Of a stretch of DNA of 64,000 nucleotides, positions 12,785-23,276 are shown one piece after another. Every line of letters starts with the position of its first letter. Positions within the stretch are counted from its first letter, which is position 1. Source of the stretch: Hymenoscyphus infarciens (Eukaryota > Ascomycota > Leotiomycetes > Helotiales > Helotiaceae). The position numbers and the translations under genes were made by a program. Location: contig LLCB01000018.1 of assembly GCA_001414345.1 (NCBI GenBank), positions 124,001 through 188,000 on the forward strand. Direction: 5' to 3'. The notes beneath the pieces are model-generated. The model ran no database searches. It saw nothing but the letters and a program-made list of their open reading frames with translations, and was not told the DNA's origin.

Positions 12785-13096
12785 ATGTTTTCCATAGGTC
12801 TTGTCTTTGATTGGGATTACATCGACGCAGAAAAATACTCTGGTCAACTGTATCTGCTTTTTGTATGTCATGGTTCTTTGTGGTACTGGGGATACGTTCT
12901 TGAGCCCACGTCTCTCGAAAGGGGTCAATATCGGAGGCTCGGGACGTTTCAATCAGTTTCGGATGCAAAAGAGACGGTTGAACAACGCTTGGAGTTGGAA
13001 AATTCACCGCAATTTAAGGCTCCTGATTCAGCATATGCTAAAATGGTGCCAGAGAATGAATCTGGGAAGAAGCAGTTCGTGATTACGTTGATATAG
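12785..13096 (+). pseudogene. possible C-terminal fragment of a HET-type protein
   Basis: An open frame of 103 codons contains LVFDWDYIDAEKYSG, LLFVCHGSLWYWGYVLEP and GQYRRLGTFQS. The last stretch resembles the region near the C-terminus of many fungal heterokaryon-incompatibility (HET) domain proteins, where a phrase like YRRIGTF is common. No HET domain was found upstream, so this would be a truncated remnant. It could also be an unrelated small gene. The call rests on a weak resemblance. Confidence 0.3.
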
Positions 13097-13582
13097 AATT
13101 CGGGAACCCTTTTTGGTTTCTGCTTAACTCCCTCGTGGAATGAGCGATATATCTTAAGAAGCGAAATGGAACAACCTGTTCACGGTGGCTTGGAAGTCGG
13201 GGTACTAGCAAGCTCTAGACTAGGGCCTCTCTAGATAGGTTTCAAGATTAGTTTGCAGTGTAGCTATTGCAGTTTGAAAGAATCTCGCTTAGACTACTAC
13301 CTCGTGTTAAAAATTATCTACAAGTGGAACGCGTGCCACTTGCCTATTCTACACAGTTGCTCTTCCGGAACTGTGTTAGATACTGCAATACTGTGTACCG
13401 TGGCGCTCTTTGGAAAAATACGCTGCAACCTGAACCTTAGCAAATGGTATAATAAGTCTTTTAAACGTACAACTGAAGGTCTAACATATAATGAACCACT
13501 TCCCTAATACACATCACCTATTCTATACTCTTCAACTATTATGTCCTATATCTACTCAGGGTGAAAGATTAAACAACAAGTT
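13097..13582. other. intergenic, nothing recognised
   Basis: No gene, RNA or repeat was recognised between the HET-like fragment and the end of the peptidase-like pseudogene. Confidence 0.4.
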
Positions 13583-14903
13583 TTAGTTTCCACATTTACC
13601 GTTCGCGGAAAACGTTCTTATAGTGCCACAAATGCAATAACATTTCACTGGAGGTGTATTACCTCCAACAATACGAGAGCGGAGAGAACCTCCTTCACAT
13701 CTAAGTTAATAATGTTAGTTAATTCGCTTTCATCAAAGCACGATGTATCCAAATACTTACTCAAGCTCACAAGACTCGGACGCGAGAAGGGTGTTGGGAT
13801 CAAACGGATTACTTGAGTGAAGAGTGCCATCCCCACTAATCGGTCTCAAGCCTCCTTGATAAAACTGGTAGGCATGATATCCATTCCAACAAGCATTATT
13901 TGGTCCATTGCTGACACATGTTTCAATAGCTAAAGGGGGAAAGGGCTAACAGCTGAATCTCCAAACTCAAATCGCCAGGGTAGAGGAAAAACTTGCGTTA
14001 CTTGCTTGTGTTGAGTCCTAACATTCTTGCCACTCCACACCTTGTGAATGAGTCCCGCGATACATCCATGCTTCTGCGTTATTCTGAAGGGCGACAGCTA
14101 TCTCACAGAAGCAATTTTTAGGGAACATACCGCGAGGAGCTGATACATACCTGCTATGCATCATATCGTGTAAGAAATAGAGTCCTGATAACGTCAATTT
14201 ACAGTCAATAACCTTTTCTATAAGGGCCCAAAACTTATCTTGGTTTTTCCAGCTTAAAAGGTTAAGCTGGTCAGGCTTGGACTTCGAGTTGCAGGCGAAC
14301 ATAGCATCATTGAGAGACGGGGCTTGAAAAAAAATTGAGGGCAGAAGTTAATCATGGGATACTCATAATGGTCATAGTCGCTTACAACATACGCCACCGT
14401 ATTAGACGCAGTTGTGCAAGTACAATGTTTCACAGGCAAAGGATCGCAATGTGTATTAGAGCATCTGAACCAGTTGAACCATCCGGGTTCGTACACCGCG
14501 GCTCTTGCAAGATTCTCTGTCTATGTGATACCCCAAGTTTCTGTACTAATGTTTTTGAAATGCAAATTCTCAATAGTAATTAGAAGAAAGGGCTTCATAC
14601 TTGTTATGATATCTTTGAAGGTTCCAAGCTCACCCGGCGGTCCCCAGAACCCCAAAGCTGCAGCTGAGTTGAAGTCAATGTATGGTTGACCACTGTCATC
14701 TATACAGTGACAGAGGCAGCAAGCTCAGTAGCGTCTTTAAATGCCTGTTTGATAGAGCAAGTCTGAAACTTACTGCGCCCGGCAAACTTCCATAAAGCTG
14801 CTAGTGCTGCTACGTTGGTGTTGGAAGTGTTAGCATCCCATTCGAATTGCGCATTAGCAGTGCCGCCAACGGCAATTCCGACCAGAAGAATATTAGCGAG
14901 CAT
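13583..14903 (-). pseudogene. frameshifted secreted metallopeptidase-like gene
   Basis: From ATG 14903 the product starts with a signal peptide (MLANILLVGIAVGGTANA) and continues with CSIKQAFKDATELAASVT. The frame then shifts by one base near 14705 into GQPYIDFNSAAALGFWG. An intron with donor near 14601 and CAG acceptor near 14535 leads to NLARAAVYEPGWFNWFRC, a Cys-rich stretch and MINFCPQFF. A run of eight T at about 14325-14332 breaks the frame again before QAPSLNDAMFACNSKSK and LYFLHDMMHS. Two further introns (donors GTTAGG near 14020 and GTAAGT near 13761) lead to a Cys-rich tail ending at 13583. The layout resembles fungal secreted zinc peptidases of the M35 / lysine-specific metallo-endopeptidase kind, whose HExxH box would here be HDMMH. 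Two frame breaks suggest decay, but indel errors in the sequence cannot be excluded. Confidence 0.5.
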
Positions 14904-14967
14904 AGTAGAATGGATTTGAACACGAAAGGAAAAGAAAACGGGAGATGTTGACACAATGTTATAAACC

Positions 14968-15315
14968 TCAATAGACGACTCCGAGAACTCGGACTTCTAT
15001 ATAAACTTTCAACTCAGGGGCTCTAAAGGATGTGAAATACAAGGTAAACAACGCCGGCTCAGCCACCCGATCACACTCTATTTCACCAAACAGGCCCGGA
15101 GTCATAGTAGACTTACCGAAAACGGGCGAGGCTTCAGTTAATTTTACGCACCAAATATGCATTTGGACCCCAAAATCTCTACCAAATATGTGATTATGGA
15201 AAACAGTGCCACAATCGGATGACTCGAAAAACTTAATGGATCTTAAAAAGACTGTAGTCGATAATTGCGATTTGGACAAGTTGCAGGCCTTGAAGCTTGT
15301 GGCTAAATCGCTCAT
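14968..15315 (-). CDS. hypothetical small ORF, 115 residues
   Basis: An open frame from ATG 15315 begins MSDLATSFKACNLSKSQ and ends in LKVYIEVRVLGVVY. It has no signal peptide, membrane segment or family resemblance that I can recognise. It lies about 65 bp upstream of the peptidase-like pseudogene on the same strand, so it might be a decayed 5' neighbour. Its coding status is doubtful. Confidence 0.2.
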   Translation of the reverse strand: MSDLATSFKACNLSKSQLSTTVFLRSIKFFESSDCGTVFHNHIFGRDFGVQMHIWCVKLTEASPVFGKSTMTPGLFGEIECDRVAEPALFTLYFTSFRAPELKVYIEVRVLGVVY

Positions 15316-16646
15316 GGTTACCTAGGCTTCCTGCTTAAACAATGGAGCTCTATTAGTATTGGGAGAGTAGATGTCACTTTCTTTAATGCTGTGGGTATAT
15401 AATATAATCATGTATACGAACGACTTCAACCATTTCTTCCTACTTGATCGAAGAAAACGACGTGAGACTTGCTCCTCTTAAACTTCTAACTCTTTTGGCC
15501 TTAATTTTACTTTCTAAGTAAAACTTCTCCCTCGACGCTGGATCGCAAAGAGACCACTCTGCCTTCCTCACTCGAATTTCACTGTGGTTATGGACGTTGA
15601 CTTCTTCACCTGGCAAACTTCAGCACGCTTGTTTGATTTTACCGAAATTACCGTCTCACATTATACATCTATTAGGAAATCGGGATGGTCTTAGGGTATC
15701 CCTCAGTTCAGTGGTACTATATCTCTTATCAAGTATATTCTCTTCACTATCTATTTAGAAAGTCTATTTTCTTGCTGAGAAACTAAAAGAAGAAGAAGAG
15801 AACTAGGGGTTTTCGCTACAGTACTTAGGCTCCTTGACGAAGATAACGGACAGTTTCTGTACGTACTGAAGCAATGTTGGACTCTGCCGGTAAATGCTGT
15901 CCCAGCAGCTGTTGCAAATGCTAGTGTTTAGGAGGTACAGCAAGTACTATTCCCCGTTATCTGAGAGTTTGAAAGGGAAAGTTATATAGAGGTTTCAACG
16001 AATAGTAACCTTCTTTTGTTGTCGAAACTTGAGTCGCATTCGAAAATGTGTGGGCATCTCGCTTACCAGAGGCTTTTCCTACTAATTGGCATTGAGTTCC
16101 ATAGTTTTGCTATAAGTGACGTTGAAGAGCGAAAGAGACGAATGCTAAACTCTTTCTTGCTAGCGTGGATGCTTCTCATTCCCTTCTCTCCAATCCTCTG
16201 CCTGCCCTTAAATACACCAGCAACAGATCTAAATGTTCGAGGGTATATTGAACTCAAACCATAACGCTTTTCTTCAGGTTCCATAGATATTGTTCAAACC
16301 CAAACCTTCCTCCAAATTTCAGCTGATCGTTTGCCCACCAAAAGTCGTGTCAATCAAAAATCCAGTGCACTTTTGACGAACATCCGTTCGGGTTTATGAA
16401 AATCAAACGGCCTAATTCCGTTAATCACGTACAAACTCGATGACCTTGTTTATTCGGTTCTATCTCCATTATCTCCGTCTCCATTTCCTTGCCTCGCTTA
16501 ACTCTTGCGATTTGCATACCTAACTAGGTATATCATTCTTACTCTTAGATCTCCATCTAAGCCACAGATCTCCAACTGACTACTATTGATCTCGGTCAGA
16601 ACATATAATCGAATCTTCATTAACTGTTTTCACAGTAACCTCAACC
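15316..16646. other. intergenic, only a short doubtful frame
   Basis: A frame of 82 codons at 16016-16264 has no recognised resemblance and its reverse strand is equally open. Nothing else was recognised. Confidence 0.4.
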
Positions 16647-18397
16647 ATGGATCCTTCATCAACAATAGTCAGTGTGGTCGATAGTATTTTACTACCACGA
16701 TATATTGTTAGAAACCTACTTTAATACATACTATTTATACTATTTAAATGCCACGATATCTAACAATATTATCATTTATATTATTAGTATTTTAATTAAT
16801 ATTATGATAATATCGTGGTATTGCTAAGCTCAAATATTTAAGCTTTTTACTCTAGATTTTAACTCCACTTCTTTTTAGCCTTATCTTTTAAAACTACATA
16901 GTATAACGCATAGTATAGAAAATATATTACTAAATAGCTAGAATTATAGACCTATTTAAATAGAGTATTTTAAAAAAAGAATCATATAAATAGCTCTTAA
17001 ACTAACCCGAGTAATATAAAGTAATAAATGTGGCCTATATAAGATAGATTTCTAGACATGTTTCTATTAACACTAAGTACTAATTTAATAATAATAACGT
17101 TAGATTAAAAGCTATAATATAATAGATTAGTATATTAAATTTATTAAATTTTACCCTTTAATTATATATAAAGATTAACTAAATCAATGTTTAAAAAATT
17201 TAGATTTTATACTACTCTAGCTAAAATTTATAGATATTTCTATAAAACGATTTTATTTATTTAAATAAGGTCCTACATACTTAATTTTTATTCGATTAAT
17301 ACGTATATAGACTTAAAAGATCGCCTAATACGCTCGGTTTAGGCTATATAGTATATAATAAACAACTCCTACTAATTATTTTATTAATATCTATTATTAT
17401 TATTATATAGTTTTAAAGTAACAGAAGAGTATATAAAAAAGTATAAATAGCCTCATTTTAAGAAAAAGTGGGTTTTAGCGCTTACGAGTTATTAAAAGAT
17501 ATACTGTATGATATCACGATATTACAATAGTATTATAGCATATTTAGATACGTACTACTAGGATATCATAATAATATATTAATCTAAAATACTGCAGTAT
17601 TTTATCACGATAATACTATCGACCACACTGACAATAGTCCTCATAACAGGTAAACCCCCCCCTCGCCTACTTAACCCCCCACTCTAATGGAAAACCCCAG
17701 GTGCAAACCAAGGCATCGGTTTTAAAACCACAAAGATCCTCCTCAATGACCCCTCCAAAAAACACCACATCCTCCTCTGCAGTCGTGACCTCTCAAAGGG
17801 CGCCGAAGCCCTCTCAGCCCTCCTCTCAACCCCCACAACCGGCACAGCCGAAGTCCTACAACTAGACGTCACATCCTCCACTTCCATCTACGCAGCAGCA
17901 GCCTACATATCCTCCAAATACGGGCCACTAGACATCCTAATCAACAACGCCGGCCTCGTAAGCAAGAACCCCCTCGCCGCCCTCCGTCTCCGGGAAATGT
18001 TATAGGCGCAATGAGCGTCACAAAAGCCCTCCTCCCCATCCTAAAAATCTCCTCCCCGCGAATAATTTTCGTCTCCTCAAGCTTGGGGTCCTTAGCCCAC
18101 GCCTCGAACCCGGAACCCCCTTATTACAACAAAGGCGCAACCGAATACCGGATGAGCAAAGCGGCCTTGAATATGATGATGAATCAATATTACGTTGCCC
18201 TGAAAGACGAGGGCTTCAAGATCCATGGTTCCGATCCGGAGTTAGTGCTTACGGAGCTTATGGATCGGGAGATTCAGCGGGCGAGAGGAGGCGTGGAGGG
18301 TCATGTTGGGGGGGAGAGGATAGCGACTGTGGTTAGGGGGGAGAGGGATGCGGATGTGGGGAGGGTCTGTGGTGTTTATGGCGTTAGTCCTTGGTAG
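16647..18397 (+). pseudogene. short-chain dehydrogenase/reductase gene broken by a transposon
   Basis: ATG 16647 opens MDPSSTIV, then a hAT-type element is inserted within the ACAATAGT that encodes TIV. After it the frame resumes LIT, a 51-bp intron (17650-17700) splits the Gly codon, and exon 2 gives GANQGIGFKTTKILL, which is the TGxxxGIG cofactor-binding motif of classical SDRs. Further SDR landmarks are LQLDVTSS, LDILINNAG, then after a small deletion NVIGAMSVT, FVSSSLGS (catalytic Ser) and EYRMSKAALN (catalytic Tyr and Lys). The C-terminal part ends in GVYGVSPW at 18397. Near 17998 the frame hits TAG and the downstream frame is offset, so a few bases have been lost there. The gene therefore carries two independent lesions and cannot make a full protein unless the element is excised and the frame repaired. 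The catalytic residues themselves survive, so inactivation looks recent. Confidence 0.85.
16670..17630. mobile_element. non-autonomous hAT-type DNA transposon, 961 bp, RIP-mutated
   Basis: The element begins CAGTGTGGTCGATAGTATT and ends with the exact reverse complement, a perfect 19-bp terminal inverted repeat. It is flanked by a perfect 8-bp direct duplication ACAATAGT at 16662-16669 and 17631-17638. Eight-base duplications and CAGTG...CACTG-like ends are typical of the hAT superfamily. Subterminal copies of a CACGATAT-like motif occur near both ends. The interior is extremely AT-rich and has no open frame, as expected for a RIP-mutated, non-autonomous copy. It sits inside the first codons of the SDR gene. 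Confidence 0.85.
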
Positions 18398-20261
18398 GGG
18401 TTTCATATAATTGTTGGGGATTGAAAAAGAGAGTGACGCAGTGAAATGTTCGATTTTATTACAACCCTATTTTGAGATTTCCATCGTCCTTTTCAGGTCG
18501 CTTCCATCCAGGCCATAGATTTCAAGTTTGGAATAGCAAGAGAAGTTCTCTAAGCTCTTGTGTGAAAATATATATATGAAGAGATGTGGATCCCCCCTCT
18601 TATTTCGACAACAAAGCGATATTCGACAGCAAGAAAGCAAGAAAAACACTCAGAGAAAGGAATGAATACCGGCTTGAAATGGTGTAAAATAGGAGTCCCG
18701 AGTATGATGTGAGAGTTGCTCAACTAATAATTATACACCTAGTGATGCACGAACTTGTTGCGCTAACCCTCAACACGCTGTTGGAATTTGTATGCAAATT
18801 TGACGAAAAGCCGATTCATGAAATTGGCGAAAGATGAGGAAGATAAGGAATAGAAGAAGGGGCTTGCAACTGAAAGATATTGGCGGGGCAGGGTTCAGTG
18901 AACTAGTCTGGTGATGACATCGACCTGATATTCGGGGGGTTGCATAATACTATGATTTGATTTTCATATGCCCTCAAGCAGTTATGAATATCTTAGTACT
19001 CGAGAGTTGAAGCTAAGAAGGAAAGCCTTTGCTTTGAGACCATATCGAAGTATCGAACCTATCACCATACCCGCCCCGATTTATTTTCGACTTTTACCAC
19101 ATTTATATGGAAGGAAACCCGGAGGAAAAAAAGGGGGGGGGGGAGAGGTGGACCGGGCCAATCATCCCCAGTCTTTCGCTTAGCCGTCGAAAAAACTTCT
19201 CCTCAACGCTTTCCATGAAAACCTTGTTTAATGTTTAGAATGTTTATTAATCTTAGATTGAACGGGGTTTACAGGGGCGCTTCATCACTGACCCTGCCTT
19301 GATGTGGCCATTCTCTTCTGCTCCCCAGCCCTCTAAGAAAAATAGGGCGGACACCCTGGGTAGCTTTCAACGATGAAAGAGTTTAAAAGCCGACAGCAAA
19401 GTAAATCCTGATTCGAAGGAAACCCATAGCGAAGACACATCTAACTCATCATTCTCCGTATTTTCGTGAGCAAACCGCAATTCCCAGTTGCCCAGGTGCC
19501 GCCATCAAACGGGAAACAGGTCTTCCGGTCGTGAAAAATGGCCGCCTGCCCCTCGACACTCGTCGTCCTACCCACTTGACACAACCTCATTGCAAGAAAA
19601 TAATTCCAACCTCAAAAGAAGTTTTCCGCCTGAAAAAAAGAATCGGGAAATGTGGTACATGTCACGTGAGGAGCTCTCGCAGTGGCTTACTGCGATGAAG
19701 CGGGATTAGCAGCTTACTTGCAGCTTACTTGCAGCTTACCTGCCAATAAAAAAAGGTTGGACAAATAGAGGGTGGAAGTATCAGCCTCCCGAAATATTAA
19801 CCCGATTTCGGAGGACTGCTCTCCGCCAATCAAGAAACCGAGAAAGCGCCAGTAAGCGCTGGCCCTCAAGGTTGGCTACATAAACGCCCAACCCACTTTA
19901 ACTCTGATGTTTCGCGATGGATTGAATGGCGAGTGTTGGGGTACTGGTCGAGGGCCGGTTTCGAGCTTAAGCGCGGTATGAGGGTGGGTATGAAGGTATT
20001 TTGAGGATACCAATCTCTCGAAGTGAGGAGGAGTCTGTATAAGAAGTCTTTGGAGGCGTCGAGCTTGGTTCGTTTTTCGTTCGTGTCTCTCATCCTGTAT
20101 CTGTGCGGTTTCTTGAACTTTTCTTTCCTAGTCATTTGTTTATTTTCTTATGTCGAGTTAGCTTCTGTTTCTCTTGTTGTATACTTACATTGCGATTTAT
20201 CGTTTCCTTCTTTCGGATCTTTAATACCCACCCGTTCGACTTCCCTGACTGGTTCATTATA
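18398..20261. other. intergenic, G-run, no gene recognised
   Basis: Only short frames without resemblance were seen. An 11-base G run lies at 19133-19143. A CAGCTTACTTG-type triplication lies near 19710-19741. The last 250 bp should hold the promoter and leader of the Fig1-like gene. Confidence 0.4.
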
Positions 20262-21184
20262 ATGTCTAAAATTTCAAAAGGTATGTTATTTTTAGGGAAT
20301 ATCGATCGAGACGAGAACTGACCAATATGTCCAGATGGAGCGAGGAAGATTGGTGGTCTTGTCGTTGCTTCCGTCGGACTCGCCGTCATTCTTTTCTACG
20401 CCTTGGTTCTCGCTGGTTGTACCAGCGGTTCGCCCGGAATGTCGAATTTATTCCTCGTAAAGCTTCATAAAGCCAGTGGAAAACTGCTCACCGGGACTTC
20501 TGGCAATTTGACCAACGGCACGTTGACCGACCTGGCTGCCAATGTGACAATCAGAATTGGCTACTTTGGTTAGTACTTATCAATCTTCAGATCCCAACTT
20601 ACGAAACTAACCAGATATTATCAGGTATGTGTACCAGCATCGGTTCCGAAAAGCTAAACTGCTCCGGTTCCTACAGCCACGACGGCACACAAATCTCAAC
20701 CTCCTTCCTCCCAGCAAACGATTTCAGCACCGTCACCCTCTTCAACCTAGCCAGCCACATCCAATCCAAAGTCTTCGTCTTCATGCTCGCCGTCTCTGGC
20801 ATAAGTTTCCTCTTTTCCTTCGCGGTCCTGATCCTTCTCCAACTCGATATCAAACGCAATAGTTCTTCCACAGCAGCTTACAAGCGTCGTTTCCTTCTCA
20901 AGAAAGGTTTCAAGAATTTGGTTTGGATCAGTGTGGGATTGAATATCGCAGTCTCGGCTGGTGCTCAACAAGCTGCTGAAGCATTGCAATGGCTTTCGGA
21001 TGTTGGGAATGGGGAGCTGGTTATTACCAGTGGAGCGACTTTGCTTGGATTGCAGTGGGCGATTGTTGCATTTTCTTTGATTTTTGCTTGGGGGAGTCGA
21101 TTGATATATAATCAAAAGCCGGCGCAGACGGTGGAAGAAAAGGGACCGGGATTTATGACTGGTGATGGTGTTGTTGCGTTTTGA
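20262..21184 (+). CDS. Fig1-like membrane protein
   Basis: Three exons (20262-20280, 20335-20568, 20625-21184) with introns of 54 and 56 bp, both GT-AG, encode about 270 residues. The first exon is only six codons and one base. A first membrane segment follows at about residues 13-33 (GGLVVASVGLAVILFYALVL). A non-cytoplasmic loop then carries several N-x-T/S sites and the stretch IRIGYFGMC with a further Cys (LNCSGSYS). Three more hydrophobic segments follow (FVFMLAVSGISFLFSFAVL, LVWISVGLNIAVSAGA, LQWAIVAFSLIFAWG). A four-pass topology with R-x-GYFG-x-C in the first loop is characteristic of Fig1, the low-affinity calcium influx and membrane fusion regulator used in mating. SUR7/PalI proteins share the topology and are the main alternative. 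Confidence 0.65.
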
Positions 21185-21771
21185 ACTGAAGGCTTTGAGA
21201 GGTTGAAATAATCATGTAATCGTGATACTTGGGAATGAGGGTGCTGGCTCTCGGGTATTTAGGGTCCAGGGAGAAAACCCGGACTAAACAGCATATCTAA
21301 CCACAACACCCTCTTTCTTTCCTTCAATATACAACGAGCTTTTCCCACTTCGTACATCTATCTATCCATCTCAATTCTCCATTGCTAAGCTGTTTTCCCT
21401 CGGAGTATTTACCATCCCAAAATCTCCATGTCCAGCGAACTCGTTTCAGCTCCATCCAAGGCTTCAGGGTTCTCGCTGTGATGAACGTATGAAGCATGGG
21501 CTCCGCGCTCCTTCTCAAGGCTGCGCTGCGCTACTCACCTGTCGAACCAGGCGAAACTCACCTGTAAACCGCCGTCAGCATTGGCTCCAGCGATGTCCCG
21601 ATGTTTGCAATGCGCTCATAGGCGGCAGGAACGACTCTACGTCGTATCTAGTTTCATGGGCTGACGAGACGGGATGAGAAATATTGGCTGAGCTTTCCTT
21701 TTGTTCAATCTCTTATTCGTCTTTTATTTCACTCGTCATTCTCTCCTTTCTCAGTTCTATACTTGCTAACA
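21185..21771. other. intergenic between Fig1-like and glycosyltransferase-like genes
   Basis: Both neighbours are on the plus strand. No additional gene, repeat or RNA was recognised. Confidence 0.4.
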
Positions 21772-23151
21772 ATGCTCCGGCTATCCACCAATCGAAGAGT
21801 CCTCCTCTTCCTTTCTCTAGCTCTCACAGCTCTCTACTTCTTCCGAATCGTACCCATTCCCTACGATTACGAATCCCCAGTGTTCTTCCCCTCCAGATCA
21901 AATGCCATTGATCTCTTCGATTTCGAACCCGCAGATTCCGAGGCGATACGAAAAGTATGTCAATCGACGGAATGGAACGAGAACATGATCTTTACATGCG
22001 ATAAGTCGGGAGGTGGGGTGGGAAATCTGCGGAATTCGGTGCTGAATTGTGTGAGGTATGCTATACATGGGGGAGGGGGACTGGTGGTTCCGAGGATTAT
22101 TCAACGGAGTCCTGAGGATATTACTCTTATTTGGAATAGAGAGACGATCGAGTTCGACTACATTTTCGATCGAGCGCATTTTGTCGAGTCCTTGAGGAGA
22201 TCTTGTCCTCAGCTGAAAGTCTTCAATGCTTCCGACGATATTCCTTCGAAATTCCCGCTGAAGAACGTTCTTTCTCTCGAACCGGAGAAGGAGCTTGTGG
22301 CGAATATACCGGGCAACGGCTCATGGCCGACGGAGACTTGGAGAGGACTTTTCTACAAATGGCTTGATGGGAAGTCAAGCTCGGGAAATGGTGTTCCCAG
22401 ACCAGCAAACAGCACAGTTGAACCAGTGGTGGTAGGTCTGGGGCGGTCATACGTGAGTAATACCTAGGACCTCCTCTACGCCAGTCTCTGATTATTACAG
22501 TTGCAATACCCAATATACTCCGACGGCGAGCAATTCGCCTTGGACTTCGGGAAAATCCTCAAGTTCCGATCCGACGCTCGAATCCTCGCGACCACAACCC
22601 TCAAAAACCTAGCTCGGAAATATGACATAAATGGCGATCTGCGAAAGGATATTCTAAGTGATGCTTTTTACGGCATTCATCTGAGGACAGAGAAGGATTC
22701 TCGACAGGGCTGGCCTCACGAATTATACGTCTACTCCCGATACGAAACACAATCGGAATACTACCTAGGACAAGCCAATTCGTCTGGCACATCTGTTACC
22801 TATCTTGCTTCTGGGGATCCGAAGGAGGTTGAGAGGTTCTCTAAGGATGCTGTGAAGTACAATATCAAGGTTACGACTAAACATGATTTGTTGACTGGAG
22901 AGGATAAATCGGCACTTGAGAAATTGACTTTTGATCAACAAGCTTTGGTGGATTTCTTGGTTCTGCTGAAGTCGACTGGTTTCGCGGGGGTGGGGCATTC
23001 AAGTTTTGCTTGGAATATTGCTCTGTTTAGACACCGGTTTGCTAAGCAGAGAGATCATCTCAATGGGCCTCAGCTGATGTCTGATGAGTTGAGTCAGGTT
23101 ATGGGGACTCCTAATATGTACCCCGAATATGCGCCTTGTTTGTGGCCTTGA
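21772..23151 (+). CDS. O-fucosyltransferase-like type II membrane protein
   Basis: Two exons (21772-22452, 22501-23151) with a 48-bp GTGAGT-CAG intron encode about 443 residues. The start is ATG 21772, since the frame upstream of it lacks an ATG. A signal anchor at about residues 9-26 (VLLFLSLALTALYFFRI) follows a short basic N-terminus, as in Golgi type II proteins. The lumenal part contains CDKSGGGVGNLRNSVLNC, a Gly-rich stretch resembling the donor-binding loop of fungal O-fucosyltransferase-like proteins, then YGIHLRTEKDSRQGWP near the middle and ASGDPKEVERF and GVGHSSFAWNIALFRH toward the end. HLRxE followed by a late xSSFxW region is the pattern of GDP-fucose O-fucosyltransferase-like folds. 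Donor and acceptor are unknown. The F-box gene follows 125 bp downstream. Confidence 0.6.
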
Positions 23152-23276
23152 GGTCCATGTATGGAGGGGAAGGGGAACTCAAAATCGTCCCGCCGGAAAA
23201 TCGATGTTCCGCCGTGGCCTAAACCTTGAAACCTCCACCGCCCCGAACTCTCTGTGTACTCTGTCGACATCACAAC

